A stretch of DNA of 64,000 nt from Mesorhizobium loti (GCF_002858745.1 NZ_PJRO01000002.1:62001-126000); one strand, 5' to 3'. Positions 24,833-33,836 are shown, numbered from the stretch's first letter. Notes: generated by a model from the sequence alone, not told the origin. Numbers and translations: made by a program.

Positions 24833-25409
24833 GTTCTTCCCAGTCTCTGCGTTTCAGGCTGTAAAAAGCATGGGGCCGTAGATGTGGATGACTTTCGGGG
24901 ACACCCGGATGATCGAAATCGCGCGTCGGATCGGCTGTCATGCCGATCCTTTCCATCACTGCCGTCGAGCGGCGATTGTCGCGGACAGCGAAAGAAACGA
25001 TCTCATCGGATCCAAGCGTGTCGAAGCCGAAAGCCAACCACGCGCGAGATGCCTCCGAGACATAACCATGGCCCCAGAATTCCGGGACCAGGCGCCAGCC
25101 GATCTCGATAGTACCTTCCGGCAGGAAGGGCAGGTGGTCGGTGCGGGTCAGGCCGACGAAGCCAATGCATTCGCCGATGGCCGCGATCTCGGCTGCCGCG
25201 AAGCCGAAACCCTTGCGCTCGATATCGTCGCGCATCTCACTGAGCTTCGCGTCCGCCTCGGTGCGGTTTCGGCGGAACGGGAAAAATTCCATCACGCGTT
25301 CGTCGCTGTTGATGCGGAAGAACAGATCGCGATCGCGATCTTCCCAATTGCGGAGGATCAAACGGTTGGTGTGCAGCGGTTTCATGGCGTTCCCGATCGT
25401 CGCGGTCAT
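24813..25409 (-). CDS. GNAT-family N-acetyltransferase (RimJ/RimL type)
   Basis: A 198-residue acyl-CoA-dependent acetyltransferase of the Acetyltransf_3 group. It opens with LHTNRLILRNWEDRDRDLFF, typical of RimJ/RimL proteins. The acetyl-CoA binding segment is EFWGHGYVSEASRAWLAFGF, and the C-terminal strand region is AVMERIGMTADPTRDFDHP. The ATG overlaps the serB stop (ATGA), so it is translated from the serB transcript. Its last bases lie inside the shared terminator. The substrate is unknown. Confidence 0.85.
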   Translation of the reverse strand: MTATIGNAMKPLHTNRLILRNWEDRDRDLFFRINSDERVMEFFPFRRNRTEADAKLSEMRDDIERKGFGFAAAEIAAIGECIGFVGLTRTDHLPFLPEGTIEIGWRLVPEFWGHGYVSEASRAWLAFGFDTLGSDEIVSFAVRDNRRSTAVMERIGMTADPTRDFDHPGVPESHPHLRPHAFYSLKRRDWEEQKRAAN

Positions 25410-26299
25410 GTCTGTGTCGCGAATTCCTCGCGACGGTAGCCTTGCAGATAGAGCAGGGCGGTGAGGTCGCCATGATCGATACGGACCTTGGCTTCAGCCG
25501 CAACTGACGGCTTGGCGTGAAGCGCAACGCCGGTGCCGGAAAGCCGGATCATATCGAGGTCGTTGGCGCCGTCGCCGACCGCTATGGCATCTGCAGGCGT
25601 GAGGCCAAGCCTTGCTGAAATATCGTGCAGCGCCTCTGCCTTGGCTGCACGGCCCAGAATCGGCTCGGCGACTTCGCCGGTGAGATGGCCGTTGGCTTCG
25701 ATCAGCCGGTTTGCACGGTTCTCGTGAAAGCCGAGCATGGTAGCGATGCGGCTGGTGAAGACATCGAAACCACCGGAGACCAGCGCTGTGTAGGCGCCAG
25801 CCTTACGCATCGTCTGCACCAACACGCGACCGCCGGACGCGAGCGTCAGCCGGTTCTCTATGATGCGGTCGACCACGGCCGTGTCGAGGTTCCTGAGCAG
25901 CGCGACACGTTCGCGCAAGGCCGGTTCGAAAGCGATTTCGCCGTTCATGGAACGTGCGGTGATCGCCGCAACCTTGTCTTTCAATCCGACTTCGTCTGCC
26001 AGTTCGTCGATGCACTCCTGGTCGATCATGGTGGAATCCATGTCGGCAATCAGGATCTTTTTGCGGCGTGCGGATTCGTCCTGGACTGCGACGTCGACCG
26101 GCTCGGAAGCCAGCGCTGCGCGGAGCACAGCGGTCGCATCCGCGCTTTCGATACCTGCCGGCAGAAGAAGATCGCAGGCGATCGTTTCGCCGAGCCAGCG
26201 CGTTGCGCTTGCGCCGACCGCCTGCGAGGCCTTATTCGCAAGGGCCGGCGTGAGTGCGCCGCCGGCTGGGCTGGAGACGAGCGTGGCGACAAGCGGCAT
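25406..26299 (-). CDS. serB: Phosphoserine phosphatase
   Basis: Final step of serine synthesis. The 297-residue HAD-family enzyme has the nucleophile motif ILIADMDSTMIDQE (Asp86, Asp88), motif II in YTALVSGGFDVFTSRIA, and motif III-IV GDGANDLDMIRLSGTGVALH. An N-terminal domain of about 80 residues fits the long SerB form. The start ATG 26299 overlaps the miaA start codon on the other strand (shared CATG). It is followed by the GNAT gene in ATGA overlap. Confidence 0.95.
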   Translation of the reverse strand: MPLVATLVSSPAGGALTPALANKASQAVGASATRWLGETIACDLLLPAGIESADATAVLRAALASEPVDVAVQDESARRKKILIADMDSTMIDQECIDELADEVGLKDKVAAITARSMNGEIAFEPALRERVALLRNLDTAVVDRIIENRLTLASGGRVLVQTMRKAGAYTALVSGGFDVFTSRIATMLGFHENRANRLIEANGHLTGEVAEPILGRAAKAEALHDISARLGLTPADAIAVGDGANDLDMIRLSGTGVALHAKPSVAAEAKVRIDHGDLTALLYLQGYRREEFATQT

Positions 26300-27263
26300 G
26301 GAAGAGACCCAGGGAAAGGCGGCGGAACAGGGCCGCGTGAAGGACGCGATCCTGATAGCCGGCCCGACTGCCAGCGGCAAGTCGGCGTTGGCGCTGGAGA
26401 TCGCCGAGCGCGTCGGTGGCGTCATCGTCAATACCGATTCGATGCAGGGTTATTCGATCCTGAATGTGCTGACCGCACGGCCGGCGCCTGAGGACCTGGC
26501 TCGCGTTCCACATTTTCTCTATGGCCATGTCCACCCTTCCACCGCTTACTCGACCGGGGCATGGTTGCGCGACGTCGCGGAACTGATCGAAAAGGAGGTT
26601 CTTGCCGATCGTCGGCCGGTTTTCGTGGGCGGTACAGGCCTCTACTTCAGGGCGCTCGCCGAGGGCATTTCAGAAATGCCGGAGATTCCGCCGCATATCC
26701 GTGAACGTTGGCGCCACGAATTGGTAGAGCGCGGCGCGCCGCGCCTGCATCGCGAATTGATGCTGCGGGATTCGGCGATGGCCATGCAGCTGCGGCCGAG
26801 CGACGGCCAGCGCATTGCGCGTGCATTGGAGGTCCTTGACGCCTCCGGCCGTTCGCTCCTGTCCTGGCAAGGTCAGCGTGGTGAGCCGCTTATCGACAGA
26901 ACCAGCGCTCGTTTCTTCGTCATCGAGCCGAACCGTGAAGTGCTGGGGGAGCGCATCAACCGACGCTTCGATACGATGATCGAACAGGGCGCGCTGGAAG
27001 AGGTGCGGCAGATTCTGACTCTCGATCTCGATCCGGCGCTGCCAGCCATGAAAGCGATTGGCGTGCGCGAACTCCAGGCGGTTCTCGATGGGGAAATGGA
27101 TGCCGGGACGGCGATGGAGCGCGCCAAGATCGCCACACGACAATATGCCAAGCGTCAATCCACCTGGTTTCGCAACCAACTCGGCGTCGAATGGCAAAGA
27201 TTGTTGCCAAATGAAACCATAATGGAGGTGGTGCGCATGGCAATCGAAAAGAGAATTGAATAG
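26298..27263 (+). CDS. miaA: tRNA dimethylallyltransferase
   Basis: Transfers dimethylallyl to A37 of tRNAs reading UNN codons. The 321 residues include the P-loop AGPTASGKSALALEIA, NTDSMQGYSILNVLTARPAP (the usual DSMQVY varies to DSMQGY), FVGGTGLYFRALAEG, and QYAKRQSTWFRNQL near the C-terminus. The ATG 26298 overlaps the start codon of serB on the opposite strand; a GTG at 26337 is an alternative. No strong ribosome binding site precedes either start. Confidence 0.95.
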   Translation: MEETQGKAAEQGRVKDAILIAGPTASGKSALALEIAERVGGVIVNTDSMQGYSILNVLTARPAPEDLARVPHFLYGHVHPSTAYSTGAWLRDVAELIEKEVLADRRPVFVGGTGLYFRALAEGISEMPEIPPHIRERWRHELVERGAPRLHRELMLRDSAMAMQLRPSDGQRIARALEVLDASGRSLLSWQGQRGEPLIDRTSARFFVIEPNREVLGERINRRFDTMIEQGALEEVRQILTLDLDPALPAMKAIGVRELQAVLDGEMDAGTAMERAKIATRQYAKRQSTWFRNQLGVEWQRLLPNETIMEVVRMAIEKRIE

Positions 27264-27350
27264 ACTTTTTAGTATTAACTCTGCACTCGTAAGGATTGTA
27301 CAAGTTAACCGCGACGTAAGCCTGATCGTGCCATAAAGCTCCTATGCGCT

Positions 27351-28163
27351 ATGGGCTGGGTGGGCATGCGATTTCACAAGGCTGAACACGCTTTTTTTGT
27401 CTTTATCTTCGTGATCCTTGCCGCGGGCATGGTGACGCTGCACGCCTATGGTTTGCTAGACACCACGGCTGCCCAGATCGATGACGTTGCTGCAGCCCGC
27501 GAGAATATCAGCTATCTGGGCACGCTACTGTTTGCCGTCGGTGTGCTTCTGGCGACCGCTTTTTTCTTTGGTGTGTTCTTCATCTATCCGCTGATCCGCG
27601 ATCAAGTACGCGAGGAGGGTAAGCTAAGGGCGATGACGGCGACACTTAGCGCCCGTTCCGAGACGCTGGAACACGCAGCCCTGACAGACGGGCTGACTGG
27701 CATGCAAAACCGGCGCTTCTTCGACGATGCGCTGCGCGAATACATCACCGAGTTTCGCCGTATCGGCAAACCGGTCGGGTTGATGATCCTCGACCTTGAT
27801 CATTTCAAATTGATCAACGATTCCCATGGCCACGATATCGGCGACGAGGTACTGCGTGCCGTTGCCGGCTGCCTCAAAGGTATGACCCGCTATCATGACG
27901 TTGTGGCGCGACTGGGCGGTGAGGAATTCGCTGTTGTCACGCCCAACATGGATATCGAGCTGCTGCGGAAGCTCGCTGAGCGGATTCGCAGGGAGGTCGC
28001 CAACCTGACGATCCTGAATGGCAATGTGCGGCTCAAGGTGACCACCAGCGTCGGGCTCGCGGTCTGGGAAAATTCTGAAACCGCGGAGGCGTTCTATCGT
28101 CGAGCCGACAAGCAGCTTTATGAAGCCAAGCGCCAGGGGCGCAATCGGGTTTGTGCCGCCTGA
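27351..28163 (+). CDS. Membrane-anchored diguanylate cyclase (GGDEF domain)
   Basis: Makes cyclic-di-GMP from two GTP. The 270 residues have two transmembrane helices (about 12-34 and 55-79) with a short periplasmic loop between them, then a GGDEF domain from about 108 (LTDGLTGMQNRRFFDDALRE). The active-site motif is GGEEF (189-193). An RxxD inhibitory site (RYHD, 180-183) sits exactly five residues before it, so product inhibition is expected. The start is ATG 27351 or, equally possible, ATG 27366. It is a single-gene unit. Confidence 0.93.
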   Translation: MGWVGMRFHKAEHAFFVFIFVILAAGMVTLHAYGLLDTTAAQIDDVAAARENISYLGTLLFAVGVLLATAFFFGVFFIYPLIRDQVREEGKLRAMTATLSARSETLEHAALTDGLTGMQNRRFFDDALREYITEFRRIGKPVGLMILDLDHFKLINDSHGHDIGDEVLRAVAGCLKGMTRYHDVVARLGGEEFAVVTPNMDIELLRKLAERIRREVANLTILNGNVRLKVTTSVGLAVWENSETAEAFYRRADKQLYEAKRQGRNRVCAA

Positions 28164-28226
28164 GTGCGTCTATGGCGTCGTCGTTGTTCCAGCCATTGAG
28201 ACGATAATCGCGATGATCGGCGCTTG

Positions 28227-30059
28227 TCAGTCGTTTTGCGGCTTAAGCCCGAATGTCGCCGGCTTGAGGCCGTAGCGCGTGTCGAAATCATCGTCCGGCT
28301 GCGGCCGCGGTGCTATCACTGGCTTGCGATAGTCCGAATCTCCAGCTTGCCGCGTCGTGTCGACGGCTTCCGAGAAATTCATCGCCGGTTGCGGCTTCGG
28401 CACGTTGCGCAGCCGCTCGACGATGCCAGCGAGGTCGACTTCGCAGCTGTCTCCGGACGGCGCTTCCATCGCATGCTTGGCGGCGCCAGGGATCAGGCTG
28501 GGGTCGAGCTTCTCGAATTTCAACCGCATCGTGGTTGCCACACCCTCACCGAAGGCTATCGCTTCGCGCTGGCCCATGGAGGACAGGAAGGCAAGGCTGG
28601 AGGCGGAAGAATCGGCGATGGCCGAACGGATGATCGCCTGGTCCTGTTCATTGGAGAGGCGCATGGCGAAGAAGGTCGAACATTGCGACAGGATGGTCGG
28701 GTCGAGTTCGCCAGGGCGCTGGGTGACGACGCCAAGATAGCAGCCATATTTACGGCCTTCCTTGGCAATGCGCGACAGCGCGTGGCGGGTTGGCTCGAAG
28801 CCCAGACGTGGATCGGAAGGCATGTATCGATGCGCTTCTTCGCACAGCAGCAGCAGCCGCAGTTTTCCCTCGCTCCAGAGAGCGAGATCGAAGGCAAGGC
28901 GTGCCAGAACCGAGCAGACCGAGTTGACGACTTCGGACGGCAGGCCGGCCATTTCGAAGCATGTCACCGGACGACCGTGATGCGGAACGCGGAAGATGTT
29001 GCCGATCGTCTCGTGGATGGTGTCTTCGATCAGGCGCGAATTGAACATGAAGCGGTAGCGAGGGTCTGCGGCCGCCGATTCGATGCGTATGCGCAGCGAC
29101 TTCAGTGTCGGCCGCTCGGCTTTGCTTTCGAGCAATCCCATGCGCTCATCGATCTGCTTGACGAGATCGGCGATACGGTAGGGCACTGGCGTGTCCGCGG
29201 TCATGGCGTCGGCGCCGCGGCGCATGTAGCCGACGCTGCCCGAGTGCCGATAGAGGTTCTTCGCGACGGGGATCAGGTCGCGCAACAGGTCGATCTCTTC
29301 AGGCGGCGCTTCACGCCCGCGGAAAATGACTTCTGCCAATTCTTCCAGTTTGAACATCCAGAAGGGGAGGTCGAGCGTCGTTGCATCGACTTTGACGCAT
29401 TGATCCTGCAATGAGGCCGCGAACTCGTTGTGCGGGTCCAGGATCAACACCCTGAGATCCGGCCTCGCAGCAATCGCCTTGCGCAGGAGCAGGGAGACGG
29501 CAGTCGATTTGCCAACGCCGGTGGTGCCGACCACGGCGAAATGGCGAGACAGCGTGTCATCGATGGCAATGTTGGCGGAGATTGTCTCATCTTGCGACAA
29601 TGCGCCGACGGTGATGGCGCGACGGCCGGCAAGGTCGTAGACGGCTGCGAGGTCGCGGCTGCGGATGCGGTGCGCGATCGCGCCGATGTGCGGATAGATC
29701 GTGATGCCACGGTCGAACACAGGTTTTGCTCCTGGTTCAGCGCCGTCGCGTACCTCGCCGACCAACTCGATGCTGACCTCGATCGGGTTTTGTTCATCGT
29801 CGCTCCAGGCGAGATCAGACTTGGAGATGGCGTAGACGAGGCCGACCGTGCGGGTGTCGCCCAGATTGATCGAGATCATTTTGCCGACCGACCAGTGGCC
29901 GGTGACGAACCCTTCCTCGCCGTCGGCGAAGGCGCTTATGGTGGCGCGGGCGCCATCGCAGCGAACGACATGGCCGAGGATGCGCTTGTCGGTCTGGGCG
30001 GCATCACGCCGCTCTTGCGATATCGGTTCGCTACCGGAAGCTGCACGTTCGACAAACAT
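28227..30059 (-). CDS. HerA-like hexameric ATPase (DUF87)
   Basis: A 610-residue HerA/FtsK-superfamily ATPase. An N-terminal HAS-barrel-like region of about 150 residues (KRILGHVVRCDGARATISAF) precedes the motor. Walker A is GTTGVGKST at 178-186, and Walker B is LRLLLLCEEAHRYMPSDPRL. QRPGELDPTILSQCSTFFAMRLSN is the conserved sensor/arginine region. The C-terminal 60 residues are Pro/Asp-rich. No NurA nuclease or Sir2-like partner lies nearby. Bacterial HerA proteins act in DNA end processing or, with partners, in phage defence. Here the role is open. ATG 30059 is used; TTG 30062 is adjacent. Confidence 0.85.
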   Translation of the reverse strand: MFVERAASGSEPISQERRDAAQTDKRILGHVVRCDGARATISAFADGEEGFVTGHWSVGKMISINLGDTRTVGLVYAISKSDLAWSDDEQNPIEVSIELVGEVRDGAEPGAKPVFDRGITIYPHIGAIAHRIRSRDLAAVYDLAGRRAITVGALSQDETISANIAIDDTLSRHFAVVGTTGVGKSTAVSLLLRKAIAARPDLRVLILDPHNEFAASLQDQCVKVDATTLDLPFWMFKLEELAEVIFRGREAPPEEIDLLRDLIPVAKNLYRHSGSVGYMRRGADAMTADTPVPYRIADLVKQIDERMGLLESKAERPTLKSLRIRIESAAADPRYRFMFNSRLIEDTIHETIGNIFRVPHHGRPVTCFEMAGLPSEVVNSVCSVLARLAFDLALWSEGKLRLLLLCEEAHRYMPSDPRLGFEPTRHALSRIAKEGRKYGCYLGVVTQRPGELDPTILSQCSTFFAMRLSNEQDQAIIRSAIADSSASSLAFLSSMGQREAIAFGEGVATTMRLKFEKLDPSLIPGAAKHAMEAPSGDSCEVDLAGIVERLRNVPKPQPAMNFSEAVDTTRQAGDSDYRKPVIAPRPQPDDDFDTRYGLKPATFGLKPQND

Positions 30060-30217
30060 CAACGAAGAGGGTCCCCACTAGCTCGTCGGATGCTAGTCAA
30101 TCTCGGTTAAGGTCGCGTGTGAGCGGATGGTATAGAGGCGGTTAACAAGGCCGTGACGATTTGAACGATCGGCATGAAGTCTCTTCCACACGGAAGATCA
30201 TATGATATAGTGAACAA

Positions 30218-30784
30218 ATGTCTGATATATCGAAAGATCTGTCCGCAAGGATTGCCGACCGCATCCGCGCCGAGCGCGTGCTGCGGAACTGGTCGCTGGC
30301 AGAGGTTGCCGAACGCTCCGGCGTGTCCAAGGCGATGCTGAGTGCCATCGAGCGTGGCTCCGCAAGCCCGACCGCGCCGATCCTGGTGCGTATCGCTACC
30401 GCATTTGAACTGACCCTATCCAGTCTGATTGCACGTGCGGAATTGCAGGGCGGCAGCGTTGCCCAGCGCAAGGATCAGCCGGAATGGCGAGACCCTGGCA
30501 CCGGTTACATCCGGCGGCATCTGTCGCCGCAGACCGACATGCCGCTGGAAATGGTGCAGGTCGAGCTGCCTGCAGGCGCGCGCGTCAACCTGCCGGCGAG
30601 CAGCTATGCCTTCATCCGCCAACAGATCTGGCTCATGGAAGGACGGCTCGATTTCACCGAAGGCGAGATAGTCCACCAACTGTATCCGGGCGATTGCCTG
30701 GCGCTCGGCGCACCGGCCGACTGCAGTTTCTTTGCGCCGGGACCGGAACCTGCCCATTATCTCACCGTGCTTGTCAGGACATGA
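30218..30784 (+). CDS. XRE-family regulator with C-terminal cupin domain
   Basis: A 188-residue protein with an N-terminal helix-turn-helix (LAEVAERSGVSKAMLSAIER, about residues 28-47) and a cupin sensor (about 100-185: MVQVELPAGARVNLPA through LYPGDCLALGAPADCSFFAP). This arrangement is common in regulators of small-molecule metabolism. AT-rich dyads upstream (ATCATATGAT near 30197-30206) could be its operator. It heads a four-gene cluster with a 102-residue protein and two acetyltransferases; the next gene starts just after its stop. Confidence 0.88.
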   Translation: MSDISKDLSARIADRIRAERVLRNWSLAEVAERSGVSKAMLSAIERGSASPTAPILVRIATAFELTLSSLIARAELQGGSVAQRKDQPEWRDPGTGYIRRHLSPQTDMPLEMVQVELPAGARVNLPASSYAFIRQQIWLMEGRLDFTEGEIVHQLYPGDCLALGAPADCSFFAPGPEPAHYLTVLVRT

Positions 30785-30786
30785 TC

Positions 30787-31095
30787 ATGCCGCGTCTGCC
30801 GAAGCGCAACCACAATGGCGGGCCGCCGCTCGACGATTACAAGGGGCCGGCATGGGGCAAGGGCGATCCGCATCGCTTCATCCATTGGCGCAGTGCCCAC
30901 AAAGCCGCCTGGAAGCCCAAGTCGCGCGATATCGCGCTGTTTCGGTTGGCCAAGGCCGAAGCGGTTGGGCTGACCTATGAAGAATACACGCTGGAATTGC
31001 TGGAACGCGGCCGGCATCTCGGTGCCGACGACGGTGCACGCGTCGATGAGATCAAGTGTTCGCGCAAGCGCCGCAATTTCAGTCATCTCGACTGA
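30787..31095 (+). CDS. Conserved small hypothetical protein (NGGPPLDD type)
   Basis: A 102-residue basic, soluble protein with no signal peptide or membrane segment. The N-terminus PRLPKRNHNGGPPLDD is a motif I associate with short rhizobial hypothetical proteins, followed by WGKGDPHRFIHWRSAHKAAW. The C-terminal half is helical (LTYEEYTLELLERGRHL). AGGA seven bases before ATG 30787 favours that start over the ATG at 30781, which overlaps the XRE stop. Function is unknown; its position inside the XRE/GNAT operon implies a shared role. Confidence 0.65.
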   Translation: MPRLPKRNHNGGPPLDDYKGPAWGKGDPHRFIHWRSAHKAAWKPKSRDIALFRLAKAEAVGLTYEEYTLELLERGRHLGADDGARVDEIKCSRKRRNFSHLD

Positions 31096-31119
31096 GTTCG
31101 CTGTGAGAAAAATACGAAG

Positions 31120-31671
31120 ATGACGACAATTGAAATCACAACACTCACCAGTTCTCCTGAAACACTTCAGGCCCTGGCGGAAATCTTGGTCGAGACGGTC
31201 GCCGCTGGCGGCTCGGTCAGTTTCATGCATCCGCTCTCTCCAAGGGTCGCCGAGGCGTTCTGGAGCGAATCGCTGGCCGCCGCGGCGCGCGGGGAGAGGG
31301 TCGTGTTGGGAGCCTTTGACGATGACGTTCTCATCGGCACCGTGACGTTGCTGCTCGATCTGCCGCAAAATCAGCCACACCGCGCCGAAATCGCAAAGCT
31401 GATGACGCGGTACAGCCACCGGGGCAGGGGCGTTGCCACCAAATTGATGCAGGCTGCGGAAGAATTTGCCGTGCGGCAACGGCGCACGCTTCTGGTCCTC
31501 GACACGGCAACGGACGGCGGTGCCGGTTCTCTGTACCAGAGGCTCGACTTCACGTTGGCTGGCGAGATTCCAGATTATGCGCTGAAGCCACATGGCGGTT
31601 TGAGCGGAACGTTGCTGTTTTGGAAACGCGTGGGATCTACCGGACAGATACTGGCGGTGGCGGAGGGTTGA
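31120..31671 (+). CDS. GNAT-family N-acetyltransferase
   Basis: A 183-residue GNAT protein. The acetyl-CoA pyrophosphate loop is RYSHRGRGVATKLMQAAEEF near residue 105, preceded by HRAEIAKLM as the beta-4 strand. LLVLDTATDGGAGSLYQRLD resembles tabtoxin-resistance-type acetyltransferases. It lies 24 bp after the small hypothetical gene and 4 bp before a second GNAT gene, so both are probably translated from the XRE-headed transcript. The substrate is unknown; members often acetylate amines, toxins or amino acids. Confidence 0.85.
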   Translation: MTTIEITTLTSSPETLQALAEILVETVAAGGSVSFMHPLSPRVAEAFWSESLAAAARGERVVLGAFDDDVLIGTVTLLLDLPQNQPHRAEIAKLMTRYSHRGRGVATKLMQAAEEFAVRQRRTLLVLDTATDGGAGSLYQRLDFTLAGEIPDYALKPHGGLSGTLLFWKRVGSTGQILAVAEG

Positions 31672-31675
31672 CCGG

Positions 31676-32143
31676 ATGACATTCACGATTGCACTCGAAG
31701 ATCCGGCCAAGTCCGAAATCATTGCCCTCCTGGAAGATGGCGAACGCTACGGTGCTTCGCTTTATCCTGCCGAGAGCAATCATTTCCTGTCGATCGATGA
31801 ACTGCGGACGGATAATGTGTGTTTTGCCGTGGCACGGGATGCCGATGGCATTGCTATCGCAACCGGCGCCTTGGCACTCAATGACGGTTGGGCGGAATTG
31901 AAGCGTATGTGGGTGGTGCCGACGGCGCGGGGCAAGGGCTTGTCCAAGGCGTTGCTCAACGATCTGGAGGCAAGGGCGCGCCAGGCTGGTGTGACGTGGC
32001 TGCGGCTCGAGACCGGTATTGCCAATCATGAGGCACTCGGTCTTTACGAACGGACGGGTTTCGTCCGCATCGGCCCGTTTGGCGATTATCGCCCTGATCC
32101 GCTAAGTGTTTTCATGGAAAAGCGGTTGGCTGGTTTTTCGTAG
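31676..32143 (+). CDS. GNAT-family N-acetyltransferase
   Basis: A 155-residue GNAT protein and the last gene of the XRE/GNAT cluster. The core segments are WAELKRMWVVPTARGKGLSK (acetyl-CoA loop), then LRLETGIANHEALGLYERTG and FVRIGPFGDY, typical of PhnO/YhfO-like enzymes. It starts four bases after the previous GNAT stop. Its 3' end overlaps the convergent LysR gene by 32 bp. The two GNATs share the fold but little direct sequence, so they are not a recent duplication. Confidence 0.85.
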   Translation: MTFTIALEDPAKSEIIALLEDGERYGASLYPAESNHFLSIDELRTDNVCFAVARDADGIAIATGALALNDGWAELKRMWVVPTARGKGLSKALLNDLEARARQAGVTWLRLETGIANHEALGLYERTGFVRIGPFGDYRPDPLSVFMEKRLAGFS

Positions 32144-33029
32144 GCTCCAGAAATTTTGCTATCGCAGCGACGAAGGCCTGCAGGAGCGGATCGTCAGCAC
32201 GATCTGCGGCCGAGATGAAGTAATAGGCTCGTGCAGCATTGATGGCAGTGGAGAAGGGCTGGATCAGGCGCCCCTCGTTCAGGTAGCTGCCTGTAAGCAC
32301 ATTGGACAATAAGGCAATGCCACGCCCCTGAACCGCGGACGCGACCGCGTGCGCCACCGAGGGAACACGCACCCTGGCGCTGCCTTGCAGGTCGACGCGT
32401 GCCGCGATCGCCCACTTGTTCCATTCCTGCCCATCGTCCTCATGCAGCAGGGTGATGCCATTCAGCCGGCGTTCGCGATGCTGCAGGTCGAGGCGTGGAA
32501 ACAGCACCGGCGAACACACCGTCTTAAGCTGAACTTCGGATAGCAACTGCCACCAGCGGCCAGGGAAGGGCGGGTTGTCATAAACAACGGCGATATCGCT
32601 TCGTTCCCAATCGACGGCCTCGGCGACAATGGCTTCGTTGATGATCAGATTGGAGATGCCCTTGTTTTCGGCGAATTCGACGACAGCGCCGCTCAGCCAT
32701 GCGACACCGAGCGCTGTCGGTAGCGAGACCGATAACGAGCGCGCCTCGCCATGGCCGCCATGTCGAGCGGAGTCGCGCACGGCTGTCGAAAGCTGTGCCA
32801 GGGCTTGCGAGACACTGCGCGAAAAATCCCGCCCGACTTCGGTCAGTACGACATTGCGACCGTCGCGCTCGAACAAGATCATGCCGGTGACATCGCCAAG
32901 CTTTCGCAACTGCAGGGAGATTGCGCTCGGGCTGAGATGAAGTTCGTCCGCTGCGGCCCGCAGCGTTCCGAGTCGCGATACCGCCTCGAACACCTTGAGA
33001 TAAGGCAAGAAGGCCAGAGGTCGGACCAT
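32112..33029 (-). CDS. LysR-family transcriptional regulator (GcvA-like)
   Basis: A 305-residue activator or repressor. The helix-turn-helix is RLGTLRAAADELHLSPSAIS (about residues 18-37). The following PBP2-type effector domain contains LPTALGVAWLSGAVVEFAEN and AVQGRGIALLSNVLTGSYLN, resembling the GcvA/AmpR group. ATG 33029 has GAGG nine bases upstream; a TTG at 33044 is also in frame. It is divergent from the isochorismatase-type hydrolase (33165), so it probably controls the hydrolase/GYD/ABC genes. Confidence 0.9.
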   Translation of the reverse strand: MVRPLAFLPYLKVFEAVSRLGTLRAAADELHLSPSAISLQLRKLGDVTGMILFERDGRNVVLTEVGRDFSRSVSQALAQLSTAVRDSARHGGHGEARSLSVSLPTALGVAWLSGAVVEFAENKGISNLIINEAIVAEAVDWERSDIAVVYDNPPFPGRWWQLLSEVQLKTVCSPVLFPRLDLQHRERRLNGITLLHEDDGQEWNKWAIAARVDLQGSARVRVPSVAHAVASAVQGRGIALLSNVLTGSYLNEGRLIQPFSTAINAARAYYFISAADRADDPLLQAFVAAIAKFLEPTKNQPTAFP

Positions 33030-33164
33030 CGGCGACGTCCTCAATGGAGCATCTCAAACGGATGCATTGTTGAGTTATTACAAACAATTTCGGTCAGGAT
33101 AAATCGTTTTTGTCAAACGATTCCCGCTGCTACCAATGGAGAGAACAGATACGAGGAGGACTTC

Positions 33165-33836
33165 ATGATTTCGGCCGAGCCGTTTGATTTTCCCTATGAC
33201 GGCAAACTGTCTGCCAGTGCCACAGCGCTGGTGGTGATCGACCTGCAGGAAGACTTTCTCTCCAACACCGGCTATTTCGCCAAAAGCGGCTACGATCCGT
33301 CACCGCTGCGGGCGATCCTGCCGACGGTCAACAGACTGATCCTTGGTGCCCGCGCCGCCGGTGTGCGCGTCATCCATACGCGCCAGGGTTATCGCGGTGA
33401 CATGGCGGATATGACGCCCTATGAGAAATGGCGGCGCAAGCGCAATGGCCTCGAAGGGACCGAGGTTCTGCTGCGTTCCAGCCCCGGCTTCCAGATTGTC
33501 GCAGACATCGATGTTCGCGACGAGGACATCATCGTCGACAAGACCTGCAACGGCGCCTTCACCTATACCGACTTCGAGCATGTGCTGCGCGCGCAGGGCA
33601 TAAGCCATCTGCTTTTCACCGGCTGCACGACCGACGTGTGTGTGCACACGACGCTACGCGAAGCCTGCGACCGAAACTTCCAGTGTCTGACTATCTCGGA
33701 CGCCTGCGCGAGCGGTGACCAGTACGCTCATGAGGCGGCACTGCACATGGTGACAGTCGAGAATGGTATCTTCGGTGCGATCGCCGATTCCGCTGCAGTG
33801 CTGGCCGGCCTCGCCAAGCTGCCGAGGGCACTATGA
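33165..33836 (+). CDS. Isochorismatase-family cysteine hydrolase (biuret/ureido hydrolase-like)
   Basis: A 223-residue amidohydrolase of the isochorismatase-like superfamily. The catalytic triad is visible: Asp26 in VVIDLQEDF, Lys126 in IIVDKTCNGAF, Cys159 in TTDVCVHTTLREA. The N-terminal FDFPYDG, the GYFAKSGYD segment and HTRQGYRGDMADM resemble, from memory, rhizobial biuret hydrolase and related ureido hydrolases more than isochorismatase. AGGAGG precedes ATG 33165. It is followed in ATGA overlap by a GYD protein and then ABC importer genes, suggesting hydrolysis of an imported C-N compound. The exact substrate is inference. Confidence 0.85.
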   Translation: MISAEPFDFPYDGKLSASATALVVIDLQEDFLSNTGYFAKSGYDPSPLRAILPTVNRLILGARAAGVRVIHTRQGYRGDMADMTPYEKWRRKRNGLEGTEVLLRSSPGFQIVADIDVRDEDIIVDKTCNGAFTYTDFEHVLRAQGISHLLFTGCTTDVCVHTTLREACDRNFQCLTISDACASGDQYAHEAALHMVTVENGIFGAIADSAAVLAGLAKLPRAL

